Assembly (NCBI RefSeq): GCF_024868665.1
Contig: NC_079912.1
Location: forward strand, 20,173,667-20,237,666
From: Triplophysa rosa
Taxonomy: Eukaryota > Chordata > Actinopteri > Cypriniformes > Nemacheilidae
DNA: 64,000 bases
Direction of reading: 5' to 3'
In this document: piece after piece, positions 34,096-44,196 of the stretch
Layout: every line of letters begins with the position of its first letter
Position numbering within the stretch: the first letter of the stretch is position 1
The notes under the pieces: model-generated
Told to the model about the DNA's origin: nothing
Seen by the model: the letters and a program-made list of their open reading frames with translations, nothing else
The model's database searches: none
Program-made: the position numbers and the translations under genes

Positions 34096-34495
34096 AGGGG
34101 TGGGTGAAAAAAATCGATTCACATATGAATCGCGATTCAGTCCTCTAGCGATTCTTATCGATTCACAGATTTCTAAAAATCGATTTTCTAGTTAAAATAA
34201 CAATTGGTGATGTTGTCGGAACTAAAAGGCAGAACTTTTTTGCAAGAGCGGTGCGGCACCCGGACAGTCGAGAGACTGCACAACTTAAGCTTAGCAACAG
34301 CGATGGTGCTAAAAGAAATACACCCCGTCCCATTTTTAGCGAGGGCAGGTTTCTGGAAATACTTTGGATTTTATCATCTCTATGGTAAGAAGGAGCTTGA
34401 CAAGACATATGCAATATGCAAGCTTTGTAAAGCGAAGGTGAAGTAATTTGAGAACACTAAACGTAAAGACTCACATCGAATGCCATCATTCCAGC
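34096..34495 (+). mobile_element. hAT transposon 5' end with BED zinc-finger fragment
   Basis: TAGGGGTGGGTGAAAAAAAT at 34096 resembles a hAT terminal repeat. It is followed by repeated ATCGATTC motifs and a frame (34204-34443) whose end reads FWKYFGFYHLYGKK... AICKLCKAKVK, a BED-type zinc finger of hAT transposases (aromatic residues then C-x2-C; the His pair is lost after a TAA). Sequence then switches at about 34495 to gypsy reverse transcriptase, so the hAT is cut off. Confidence 0.65.
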
Positions 34496-36183
34496 AATTA
34501 TATAACTCACCCAGTACTTTCCAGCGTCTAATGGATGTTGTGTTAGCTGATTTACAGTGGACTACTTGTTAAGTGTATTTGGACGACATTATCGTTTTTG
34601 GGCGAACGATTCAAGAACATTTGCAAAGACTGGAGGAGGTCCTTTTCAAGCTTCGCCATGCTAATCTTAAGGTTAAACCCCCTAAGTGTACTTTATTTGC
34701 TTCCCAAGTAAAATATCTGGGCCATGTTATCTCTACGGAGGGAGTGATGGCTGATCCATCTAAAGTAGAGGTGGTACGTGCTTGGCCCATCCCTAAAACT
34801 CAGACAGAGGTGAGAAGTTTTTTAGAATTGGCATCCTATTACAGGCGCTTTATCAAGGGGTTTGCTGAGATTGCTCGGCCTTTACATCGTCTCACTGAAA
34901 AAGGGAGGATATTTGTTTGGGGGGAAGAATGTCAGGAAGCCTTCCAGCAGCTGAAAGCTAGCCTTATTGCTGCCCGTCTTGGCTTACCCAGACCCCCAAA
35001 AGCCTTAAAAATTTATTTTGGATAATGACGGCAGTGATGTGGGTATCAGGACTGTCTTGTCCCAAGAGGAAGGGGGTCTGGAGCGAGTGATGGCATATGC
35101 TAGTAGGGCTTTGTCTAAGCAGGAATGGAAATATGCCACAACAAAAAAATAACTTCTGAGTATGGTGACCTTTACTAAGCATTTTAAGCACTATTTGCTA
35201 GGTAGGGAGTTTATGCTCCGAACCAATCACAACTCATTGCGTTGGTTACATAATTTCAGGGAGTTAGAGGTACAGTTGGCTCGGTGGGTCGAGCAGTTGG
35301 CAAACTTCCAATACAAAATTATTCATAGGTCAGGGAAGTAGCATTCTAATGCAGATGCCCTCTCCAGACTCCCGGGGTCTATGGGTGGGGATGGCCGGGA
35401 GAGGGATGGGGGTTTCCTTGAAGCAAAGAAACAGGCGACGACGGTCCGGGTAGTGAGTGAGGTGGATGGGGCAGAAAGCTCTACAGAGGAGGTAAGGGAA
35501 ATTGAAGACGAACTAGTAAAGTCTCAACAAGGGGACCCTGTTATTCAGTTACTTATTCAGTTTAAATCTGGAGAGGCAGATGGCCGGAAAGAAGTGGAGT
35601 TAAATCCCGACCTTGCTAAAAATATGTTTCAGTATGGGACCAATTGTAGATTCAAAATCAACGGTTGGTACGGTTGCCCCCAGCTAATTCTGATGCTGCG
35701 TCTGTGGTACAGGTAGTCTTGCCCAGAAGTTTAATTCCCGGGGTGTTGTCTATGTTGCATAATGCACCTATTGGTGGACATCTGGGCATTCAGAAACTAC
35801 AGGCCAAGGTGAAAGATTGTTTTTATTGGCCTGGGTGGTTTGTGGGAGTAAAGAAATGGTGTAGGGAGTGTCATGACTGTGCATCTCTCAAAAGTGTGGG
35901 AAAAGCTCCTTGTGCTTTGCTCCAGATGTCTTTTGCATCCCAGCCACATAAGCGTGTGGCGTTAGATATATTGGGGCCATTACCAGAGACTAAGGACAAA
36001 AATAGGTATATTTTAGTCATTGGCGACTACTTCTCAAAGTGGACGGAATCATTCCCTCTTCACAACCAGGAGGCTCAGACGATTGCTAGAGTACTGGTGG
36101 AGGAGTGGGTGTGCAGATATGGGGTACCTCGGAGCTTGAATTCTGATTAAGGGAGAAACTTTGAGTCGAACCTGTTTAAGGAG
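34496..36183 (+). pseudogene. Ty3/gypsy pol remnant 1 (RT, RNase H, integrase start)
   Basis: Starts mid-palm: FQRLMDVVL, then a TAA in place of a Leu codon directly before VYLDDIIVFG (catalytic YLDD). RT continues through KYLGHVIS and SYYRRFIKGFA. RNase H (35020-35380) is shifted into other frames with several stops (MAYASRALSKQEWKYATTKK*). The integrase (35670-36150) has an HHCC finger (HNAPIGGHLG... CRECHDC) and the first two acidic residues (LDILGPLP; SLNSD) before a stop at 36148. The 3' end is cut at 36184 by the LTR of the opposite-strand element, so the third catalytic residue is missing. Gag, protease and LTRs were not found. Confidence 0.85.
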
Positions 36184-36633
36184 TGTGACAGGTGGAGCAA
36201 CGACACGTACACGAGGGAGTTATGTGGATACCCCCGGAGGGTAAGTTTCTTGAAAGTCCCCGGTGGAGATGGAAGAAAACAATGCAACAAGTGACTTCCG
36301 GGTTCCTGGGGTACGTCTTGTGGTCTGCGTATGGCACGTCTTGTGGTCTGCGTATGGTGCTGGGTCCGAGCAGTTTGCCGGTCATTAGGGCTTCTGGGTT
36401 CACTACGGAGAAGTGCGATCCTGCCGGTCTATGCGTCATCCAAGCCTGAGAACACAAGAAAGTCTTATGAGATCCACCATTCGGTAGCGAGACGTTGCTC
36501 ACCTCCGTCCTTGTGGCTTCGGCTTTTGTAGTCGTGAGAAATGAGCCGCAGGTGGTGATGAACGGCAGGTGTGCCGATCTGATTTCCTCCGTCTCCATGG
36601 TGATGCTGATTGCACAAGGGGTGACTCATCACA
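36184..36633 (-). mobile_element. 3' LTR of the gmr1-like element
   Basis: The 450-bp segment has TGTGA...TCACA ends on the minus strand (TGTGATGAGTCACC at the 5' side, CACCTGTCACA at the 3' side). It is preceded by a run of nine G (36634-36642), the polypurine tract that primes plus-strand synthesis. A 24-bp internal direct duplication (GCACGTCTTGTGGTCTGCGT unit) occurs at 36312-36358. Its insertion point is inside integrase of pol remnant 1. Confidence 0.75.
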
Positions 36634-36679
36634 CCCCCCCCAAAGCGTCGACCTGGTCCCGTGGGATGTTCTGTGGGGA

Positions 36680-38160
36680 GACTTAGAGAGGTGTTGAGAC
36701 GGAGGGGGGAGTTACCTGACCGAGATGTCCATCCTGACCACAACCTCGACAGACCGTCTGTGTTGCCGTGCCCAATGTACCACGGTGAAGTGGTAGTCCT
36801 GGAGCGCTAGGAACCATCTTGTGACCCTGGCATTGGTGTTCTTGGCTTTGGCCATCCATTTCAGAGGTGCATGGTTCGGTTACCAGGGAAAAGCTCCATC
36901 CCAGGAGATAGTAGCGCAGCTCCAGGACTGGCCACTTTATGGCCAGGGCCTTCCTCTCCACCGTGGCATACCTGCTTTCGGCTGGGGTTTATGGCTGATG
37001 TATATCACAGCATGTTCCGTTCCATCCTGGGTCTGGGACAACACTGCTTCTAGTCCGGTGTCTGAAGCATCGGTCTGGAGGGTGAAGGAGCAGCCAAAGT
37101 CCGGCGCCCGTAGCACCGGGGAGGACGAATCTTCTTCAGGACCTGGAATGCCTGGTCCATCTCCGGGGTCCACTTCACATTCTCTGGCTGCCCCTTCCTG
37201 GTCAGGTCGGTCAGGGGACTGGCTATGGATGAAGAGTTGGGGATAAAGCACCTATAGTACCCGGCTAGCCCCAGGAAGGCGCGTACCTGGGATTTGTTGC
37301 TGGGTCGGGGGGCGTCCCGGACTGCTTCCACCTTCTTCGCCTGGGGCTGGATAAGGCCACCCCCGACCTTATACCCCAGGTACTGGGCTTCGGCGAGTCC
37401 GAGATGGCACTTCCTAGGATTCGCCGTTAGGCTTGCCTTCCGGAGGTCCATCATCACTCTCCGCAGTCTGTCTAGGTGGTCGTCCCAGGTCCCCGAGTGG
37501 ATGACCAGATCATCTATGTAGGCGACCGCGTAGGCTTGATGGGGATGCAGCAAGATGTCCATCATCCACTGGAAGGTGGCAGGTGCCCCATGCAGCCCGA
37601 AAGGCAGCACCCTGAACTGCCAGTGTCCTGAGGGGGTACTAAACGCCGTCTTCTCGCGGGACTCTGGGGAAAGGGGCACCTGCCAATACCCTTTTGTCAG
37701 GTCGAGCGTGGTGATGCAGCGAGCCTTTCCTAGTCGGTCCAGCAGCTCATTTACTCGAGGCATCGGGTATCCGTCGGAGAGTGCCGTCTGGTTTTGGGAC
37801 CATCATGATGGGAATGACCAGGGGCTATGGGAGGGCTCTATCACTCCAAGTTTTTTCATCCGGTTGATCTACTCCTCTATAGCCAGTCGACGAGCCTCTG
37901 GAACCGGTAGGGCCTCTGTGTCACCATGACTCCAAGTGGTGTTCTGACCTCATGTTGGGTTATCCGAGTCTGCCCGGGCTTTTCAGAGAAGACGTCCTGG
38001 AACTGACTGACCAGGGACTGAAGTTCTTTCTTCTGGACGGGGGACAGATGCTCTCCCATTTGGACTACCGGTGGCTCTGCTGCCGTGAAAGCCACCATCT
38101 GGGTTGGGGAGGCGATCCAATCCTTTAGCAGGTTGATATGGTACAGCTGTTCCTCCCGTC
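36680..38160 (-). pseudogene. gmr1-like reverse transcriptase and RNase H
   Basis: Starts in the linker after integrase (HLSPVQKKELQSLVSQFQDV). RT core: ITTLDLTKGYWQVPL carries the motif A Asp, VLPFGLHGAP follows, and AYIDDLVIHS carries the YIDD catalytic pair. RNase H begins at LQTDASDTGLEAVLS and ends in shifted frames near 36700 with remnants of the LKWMAKA region. Frameshifts occur near 37060, 37780 and 36950. The upstream fingers are broken around 37780-37900. Confidence 0.85.
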
Positions 38161-38161
38161 C

Positions 38162-39626
38162 TCATCCTGGCTGATGGATGCGGTAGTTGACCGGCCCCAC
38201 CTTCTCCACGATGGTGTAGGGTCCTTTCCAAGAGGCCAAGAATTTTGAAGTGGCTGTGGGCATCAGGAGCAGCACACTATCCCCCGGCTGGAACTCTCTG
38301 GGCTGTGTGGGCCAGTCATACCACCGTTGCTGGGTGCGCTGAGCCTCTATGAGGTGTTCTTTAACGATGGGCATAACCCGGTCTATGCGAGCCCACATTT
38401 GCTGGACGTGCTCGATCACGCTGCAGTGGGGTGCTGGCTGTTGTTCCCAGGCGTCCCTGGCAACATCCAGGAGCCCGCGGGGTTGTCTGCCGAAGAGGAG
38501 TTCGAAGGGGGTGAAGCCTGTGGACTCCTGGGGCACCTCCCGGATCCCGAAGAGCACAAACGGCAGTAGGAGGTCCCAGTCGTGCCCATCCTCTGCCACC
38601 ACTCTGCGGAGCAATCCTCTTCACTGTCTGGTTGAACCTTTCTACCAGTCCGTCGGTTTGGGGGTGGTACACGGATGTCCTGAGCTGTTTTACCTTGAGT
38701 AGGTGGCAGAGGTCCGCCATCAGCCGGGACATGAATGGAGTTCCCTGGTCAGTCAGGACCTCCGCAGGGATTCCTACGCGGCTGAAAAGCAGGAACAACT
38801 CCTTAGCAATCGCCTTGGCGGTGGCCTTCCGTAGCGGTATAGCTTCCGGGTACTGGGTGGCGTAATCAATAATGACCAGGATATGTCCGTGTCCCCGGGC
38901 AGACTTTGGTAGCGGTCCCACCAGGTCCATCTCGATCCACTCGAAGGGTACTTCGATCACTGGGAGAGGGATGAGTGGGCTGGGGGGAGGGCGCTGGGGT
39001 GACGTCTGTTGGCAGGTCGGGCATCCCTGACAGAACCTTTTCACCTCAGCCTCGAGGCCGGGCCAGTGAAACTTGTCCCGGATACGTTGGGCGGTGTTTG
39101 CGGCCCCCAGATGTCCCGCCATCGGATATGCGTGCGCCAACTCCAGAATCGTCGCCGTCTTGGTCTTGGGTACCACTAGTAAGAGTTTCGCCCACTCCGC
39201 CTTGTCCCAGGCCTCCCGCGTAGCTACTACCTCGAATGTATGGAGGTAGGCTTCGATGTCGTCTTGGGCCGTCAGCTTTGTCAGGAGCTGATGGGCGCTT
39301 GTCCTCGCGTCCGGCAATGGCACCCGGGCCGCCGCCTCTCTGAGCATACTGATTTTTAATTTTTGCAAGTATGCGTAACTGATGAAAGCTGGACCAATTA
39401 CAGTAGAAATTTGTTTATCAAACTTTAATGAGTCATCCAAAATAACACCCAGATTCCGTACCTGCGAGGACCTAAAGGCACATATGGATCCGACGTCATA
39501 ATTAAATGCTTTCGAATTTTCTGAGGGGCCAAAAACGATTACTTCAGTTTTTTCCTCATTTAAGGTTAGAAAATTTTGAGATAACCAGGATTTAACCTCA
39601 TCTAAACAGGCTGAGAGAGCAGTCAT
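38162..39626 (-). pseudogene. Chimeric LINE-gag-integrase open frame plus integrase C-terminus
   Basis: A continuous 421-codon frame (39626-38361) runs through three sources. Residues 1-93 are the C-terminal part of the neighbouring LINE polymerase (ILDDSLKFDKQIS). Residues about 94-149 are a gypsy gag piece (LTAQDDIEAYLHTFEVV). Residues 150-338 are integrase with an H165/H172/C202/C205 finger and a D234, D293, E329 triad in exact D-35-E spacing. A frameshift then moves the integrase tail to 38614-38162 (FELLFGRQPRGLLD, GPYTIVEKVGPVNYRIHQPG). It probably arose by insertion and deletion. Whether it is ever transcribed is unknown. Confidence 0.85.
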
Positions 39627-40821
39627 GGCCAGTGGATCATTTTCCTAAAAGGTAAATAGATTTGAGTGTCATCGCCGTAACAGTAGCATGACACCCCGTT
39701 TTTTCTAAAAATAGATCCTAGAGGTAACATATATAATGAAAAAAGGGAAGGGGACATATAGAATTTTGCGGGAGGCCACAGGGGAGAGAATCAGTTGAGG
39801 ATAGAAATTCTCCTAGTCTGACCACATATTTCCTATCACACAAAAATGAATGGAACCACTTTAGAACTGTGCCAGAGAGACCCACCCACGATTTAAGTCT
39901 ATTTATTAAAACCGAGTGGTTAATGGTGTCGAAAGCAGCTGATAAATCTAAGAGAACGAGAACCACAGAGTCACCTGTGTAGGTGGCTAGAAAAATGTCG
40001 TTTAGCACTCTCAGAAGGGCAGATTCTGTACTGTGGGCAGCCTTAAAACCAGATTGAAAATGCTCAAACAGATTATTTACAGCAAGGAAAGATTGAAGTT
40101 GGAACAATACAATCTTTTCCAAAACCTTGGAGATAAATGGCAAAACAGAGATCGGGCGGTAATTTCTTAAAACTGATATATCTAGTGATGGCTTCTTCAG
40201 GAGAGGTGTGACCATATCCACTTTCAGATAAGCAGGAACCACCCCAGTTGAAAGGCACTTATTTAAAAAGGATACTAGACCTGGTCCAACCGCATCAACA
40301 ATTTGCTTTAAAAATCTAGGGTGGATAACATCATTTGAAGAAAAGGAGGGTTTCAGCTTGGCAATAATGTCACTGAGTGATTGGAAGGAGACAGGTTCAA
40401 AAACGTCCCAAGATGCAGACAGTTGCGGGGGGAGAGGCAGCTCAATAGGGGGAGTATGAGTCGCCATTTCAAGTTTAACTACTTTTTCCTTAAAAAACCT
40501 CAAGAAGCTTTCACAAAGAGCAACAGAGGCAACAGATACAGTGTTGACCAGGGGATTTACAATAGAATTTATGACCGAAAACAAGACTTTAGGTCTAGAC
40601 TGATTTTGTAATATTAAATTTGAAAAGTAGGTTGCCTTAGCCGATTTGGCGGCTCTCTGAAAAGCCAATAGACTGTTTTTAAGTTACTGTAGTGAGATGT
40701 ATAGATTGTCTTTCTTCCGCTCAGCCTTTCTATAAGCTTGCCTTAGCAGCCTAGTCTCAGCAGTATACCACAGTTCAGATTTTTGTTTATGCTTAATAGG
40801 CTTTAAAGGAACAGTCTCATT
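39353..40821 (-). pseudogene. LINE reverse transcriptase part (jockey/L2-like)
   Basis: Frame 40668-39718 covers RT fingers and palm: NYRPISVLPFISKVLEKIV, FQSGFKAAHSTESALLRVLN and LLDLSAAFDTINHSVLINRL (motif A Asp). The catalytic YGDD lies at 39679-39668 in another frame after a frameshift near 39718. The C-terminal part (39626-39353) continues into the chimeric frame. Motif wording is that of the L2/CR1 side of the jockey group. Upstream, 40812-40684 encodes the EN-RT linker. The 3' untranslated end is missing. Confidence 0.88.
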
Positions 40822-40954
40822 TAAAGGAGTCATTCGCCGGAAGTATGTGTTTTTCTTTGTCTTTTGTGTGTTATAAGTTGCCCATGCATGTATTAGACAC
40901 GTGAAATTGCAAAAATTTAAGTGTCGGAACAAAATATGTATTTTATCTAGAAGC

Positions 40955-41483
40955 TATCATGGCTCTGCCTCACTTAGTCATGTTTTTCTTGGTCCTGTGG
41001 CAGAGCCATAACAAAGCCTTTGGTTTTATGTGAGAAAGCCATGAGTTGTTGATGTTTTTTACTGTTTTTCTCATGTCTTGTCATTAGCCCCGCCCCTCTC
41101 ATTTCATGTATTGCTTCCCTGCTGTGTCTAATGTTTCCCACCTGCCCTCGTTGATTACCCTTTGTTTGTCTTCCCTTTAAAATGCCCTCATGTTTCTTTG
41201 TCCTGTGCTTGTGCGTTGCGTTCTATGCGTTCCATGTCTCCTGAGCTCTCTTGGTGTTCACGCTCACGTTCCTGTTTAGTTTCTCCGTCAAGTTTAGTAA
41301 GTTTTTGGTTTAGTTTTGTCCAGTGATGTTTAGTGTATATCAGTCTTCGTCCTGTTCATTTTCCTGTTTTGTTAAGTTTACCCCATCGTGGGTTTTTGTT
41401 TCGTTTTTGTTATTTAATAAATATTCCCTTGGTGTTAACCCCTTGTTGCCTGCGCTTGGGTTCTGTCAACGCAAACCGTGACA
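40955..41483 (+). mobile_element. Solo gypsy-type LTR
   Basis: A 529-bp insert with ends TATCATGG and CCGTGACA (degenerate inverted TGTCA..TGACA), flanked by GAAGC (40950-40954) and GAAGT (41484-41488), a 5-bp duplication. The homologous MITE at 54977-55563 lacks it. AATAAA is at 41426-41431. The 3' half (CATCGTGGGTTTTTGTTTCG) is related to the partial LTR at 56485-56741. Confidence 0.8.
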
Positions 41484-41643
41484 GAAGTGAATGCTCACCC
41501 AGACCTGCCTGAAACGCCTCGTTTAACCACACCCCCACAACTTGACGTCAGCTCGTGGAGTGATTTGACTAAAACCACCCAAATCTACACGCAAGTAATG
41601 TGGGCGGTCTTGTAAATCTCATTGTACCGCCGCCGGAGCAGCC

Positions 41644-41755
41644 ATGTCGTGGAGACGCTGTGTGTTCCATTGCCAAAAGAAAGCCTCTTTGTTTTCTCTG
41701 CCAATAGATGAGTCAACGAAAAATGAATGGTTACATTTTATTTGAAACGTGATGT
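41644..41755 (+). pseudogene. THAP zinc-finger N-terminal fragment
   Basis: The plus-strand frame MSWRRCVFHCQKKASLFSLP... NEWLHFI shows the start of a THAP domain: C-x3-C, the SLFSLP turn and the conserved Trp. A stop follows (TTTGAAACG region), and the second Cys/His pair is absent. THAP domains bind DNA and occur in P-element-like and other transposases and host factors derived from them. Here it marks what the autonomous parent of this MITE encoded, or a captured host exon. Confidence 0.55.
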
Positions 41756-42026
41756 TCCGAATATGGTAAGAGGCGTTACATTTCCGTCACACAATTGCAG
41801 TATTCCACCAATCACTACGCAGTAGTGAACTGGCCAATCATAGCACACCTCGCTTTTCAGAGCGATGAGCTTTGTAAAATATCCTCGCGTTTCAGAGAGG
41901 CGGGGCTAAGAGGAGATACAAACATGCACGGTATGTGGAAAATACAGCATTTTTTAACCTTAAATCGTGTATACACATTGTCATACATCTAAAGCAAACA
42001 ATAATATTCGTTTTAGCCTCGTAAAA

Positions 42027-43410
42027 TTACCCCTTTAATACATCAAGCCAGGTTAACAGACTCAGATGTTCGTCCTCATCCAGGTCCGCTAACGGAGAGA
42101 CCATAAGTAGATGAGAACAGGACTTAATGAAACACTGACTAAAACTTTCACTGAGCTGAGTAGAAAAAACCCTGGACATAGATAATTTTTTAGAAAAGAT
42201 ATGAGGAAGACTTGGAAGAGACATGGAAAATAAAATAGGCTTGTGATCTGAGAGCATACAATCAGAGACTATAGTATCAGCAATATTGACCCCGTAGGAA
42301 AGAACAAGGTCCAGAGTATGACCGTGGATATGAGTGGGATCTTTAACCCACTGTATCAGGTTAAAAGCTTCAATTATATTAGGAAATTCCTTTGACAGCT
42401 GGTTTGCCTGACAGCAGACATGAATGTTAAAATCACCCACCAATTAAAAATGATCAAATTTAATGACTATGTTACCAATGAAGTCAGTGAATTGTTGTAC
42501 AAAGTCCTTAACTGAGTGTGGAGGACGGTAGATCACCACTAAGCCGACAGGACCATTCCAGTCGAGATGGAGAAGTTGGACTTCAAAGCTGGTGTAAGTA
42601 TCTACCGGGATGGTGCGACATTGCGCAAGATATGTGTTTTTCATCAGTCACAAGCCCACCCCCTCGTCCACATTTGCGAGTGGAGTTAAAGAATGTACAG
42701 TCAACCGGGACCAGCTCAGAAAAAGGGGTAAAATCGCCATCCTTAATCCATGATTCAGTTATGAACATAAAATCCAAATTGTGCGAACAGAAAAAGTCGT
42801 TCAGCAGGAAAGTCTTATTCACCAGTGAATGCGCGTTGATTAAAACCATCTTGGGTGGAGGAACGGCTCCGGAGGAGAGTGACACTCTGCGCAGCAGCCG
42901 CAGCACACCAGGAGCCGCTCCAGCTCTTTGGAGAAGACGGCTGGTCTGAGGAGGGCCAACCCCGGGGACGGAGGGCGGGAACAGGGGAAGAAAGGGTCAA
43001 AGCCACCGATGAGCCTGATCCAGGAGACGCCAGACCACGGAGACGCCATATGACGGCTCACAAAAAGGGCTTGGGATACAGCCCGCATGCAGACGGGCTT
43101 TCAGCTTAATCGAACGACCTCCCTGAGACCCGCGTTCCTCCTGTGCTTCCTCCGTGGGTTGGTCAGGGCCCAGCGGCAAATGACATCCGGAATATCCATT
43201 GTAACACTCCCGTACGATTTATTTAAGACACACTCCACATCCGATTTGTTAAAGTGAAAATGCTGATCTGATGTCTAAAAGAGTCTGGCGATCATAGACC
43301 ACAAGGGCACCACAGTTTGAGAACCGAACATACATCCAAACAAGGAGACATAGGAGACATAGGAGCAACTGACGGCATGCCGACACTGGCGCCATCTTGG
43401 TTGTCAAAGG
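42027..43410 (-). pseudogene. LINE 5' part with endonuclease
   Basis: The 5' end begins at about 43410 with CAAGATGGCGCCAGTGTCGG, a common LINE 5' start. Endonuclease (EEP/APE-like, nicks target DNA) spans 42906-42027 in three frames: VLINAHSLVNKTF... FMFITESWIKDGD, CGRGGGLV, VVIYRPPHS, VGDFNIHV, and the catalytic-region SDHKPI. Frameshifts lie near 42640 and 42444. It is cut at 42035 by the THAP MITE and continues at 40821. Confidence 0.85.
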
Positions 43411-43942
43411 TTCTCAAAGGTTCTAGTTGAATCAGATTAAGAGTCTTATTTTTGTTTTATATCATTAACTTTTATAATAATTTAATTTTTTTAAATTAAA
43501 TTATGTTAACATGTATATTTTACATAAAACCAATATAAAATACACATTTTTATAAATTAGGTTATGTTATGAAGGCACTCAAGAAGATTTTTTAAATTTA
43601 AACATTTTGTGCATTAATTAGACATAATTTCATTTGGAGTTAAGAGAACTCAACAGAAATGATTATTTTTTTAAAATATAAACGCCCACTACCCAAGCAA
43701 AGGCAACACTTTTCTGAACAATGGTAAGCACAAAATTTAAAAATATAACAAACTCTAAAAAACCTTAAAGATAAATGAACATTAAACACTTACAAGTGTT
43801 TATTTTTACTGAAAAATGCATTAAATAACACTTATTTAAGAAAATAACTCTCAAAATGCAGTCATGCGCATAGCATGCTGGGAAATATGAGTCCTCTGCC
43901 CAAATGTAACAACTTCTTTATGTTGTCCCAATATGAATGGAT
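43411..43942. other. AT-rich spacer
   Basis: No features seen between the LINE 5' end and DIRS B, apart from a short direct repeat (AAAGGTTCT, twice, at 43407-43424). Confidence 0.4.
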
Positions 43943-43943
43943 T

Positions 43944-44095
43944 CAGTTCCCTATCGATACTTCACTCGTACTGCGTAGCAGGACGCTATGGGGGAAAACT
44001 CCTTTTTCTCCGATAACTGAAGCTTTACAATAACGCAGTGAATACTGCACGGCCACTGGTGCGTGCAAAGTAAAACTTTGGGCCAATGATTTCGC
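43944..44095. repeat. DIRS B left inverted terminal repeat
   Basis: It matches 49075-49225 in reverse complement over about 150 bp. The outermost 30 bases are more diverged than the inner part (ATCGATACTTC against GAGATACGGGAACG). Confidence 0.8.
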
Positions 44096-44196
44096 TGGTT
44101 TCTCAGCAGCGCTGGTTCCTGCTCCCTGCCGCCATTCGGCAAGCTCTAAAACAGCACATTTCCTGAGCAAATTTCCTGAGCAAATTTCCTGCGGCG

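Larger units (their letters stand above)
36184..39352 (-). mobile_element. gmr1-like Ty3/gypsy element, 5'-truncated
   Basis: On the minus strand the order is gag fragment, integrase, reverse transcriptase, RNase H, polypurine tract, 3' LTR. Integrase ahead of reverse transcriptase is the pol order of gmr1-type Ty3/gypsy elements of deuterostomes (Goodwin and Poulter group), the reverse of usual Ty3/gypsy. No 5' LTR is present. The 5' side joins a LINE at about 39352 and most of gag and protease is deleted. Several frameshifts make it non-functional. Confidence 0.85.
40822..42035 (+). mobile_element. THAP-bearing MITE inserted in the LINE, itself carrying a solo LTR
   Basis: The ends AAAGGAGTCATTCGCC and the inverted GTAATTTTAC-side CCCCTTT are bordered by TTTA/TTTA on the LINE, consistent with a TA or TTA target. 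The same family at 54977-55563 has clearer ends (AAAGGGGTCATATGAC). Without the 529-bp LTR the element is about 685 bp. LINE homology resumes exactly on both sides (HLSLLTWLDVL before, NETVPLKPIKHKQKSELW after). Confidence 0.8.
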
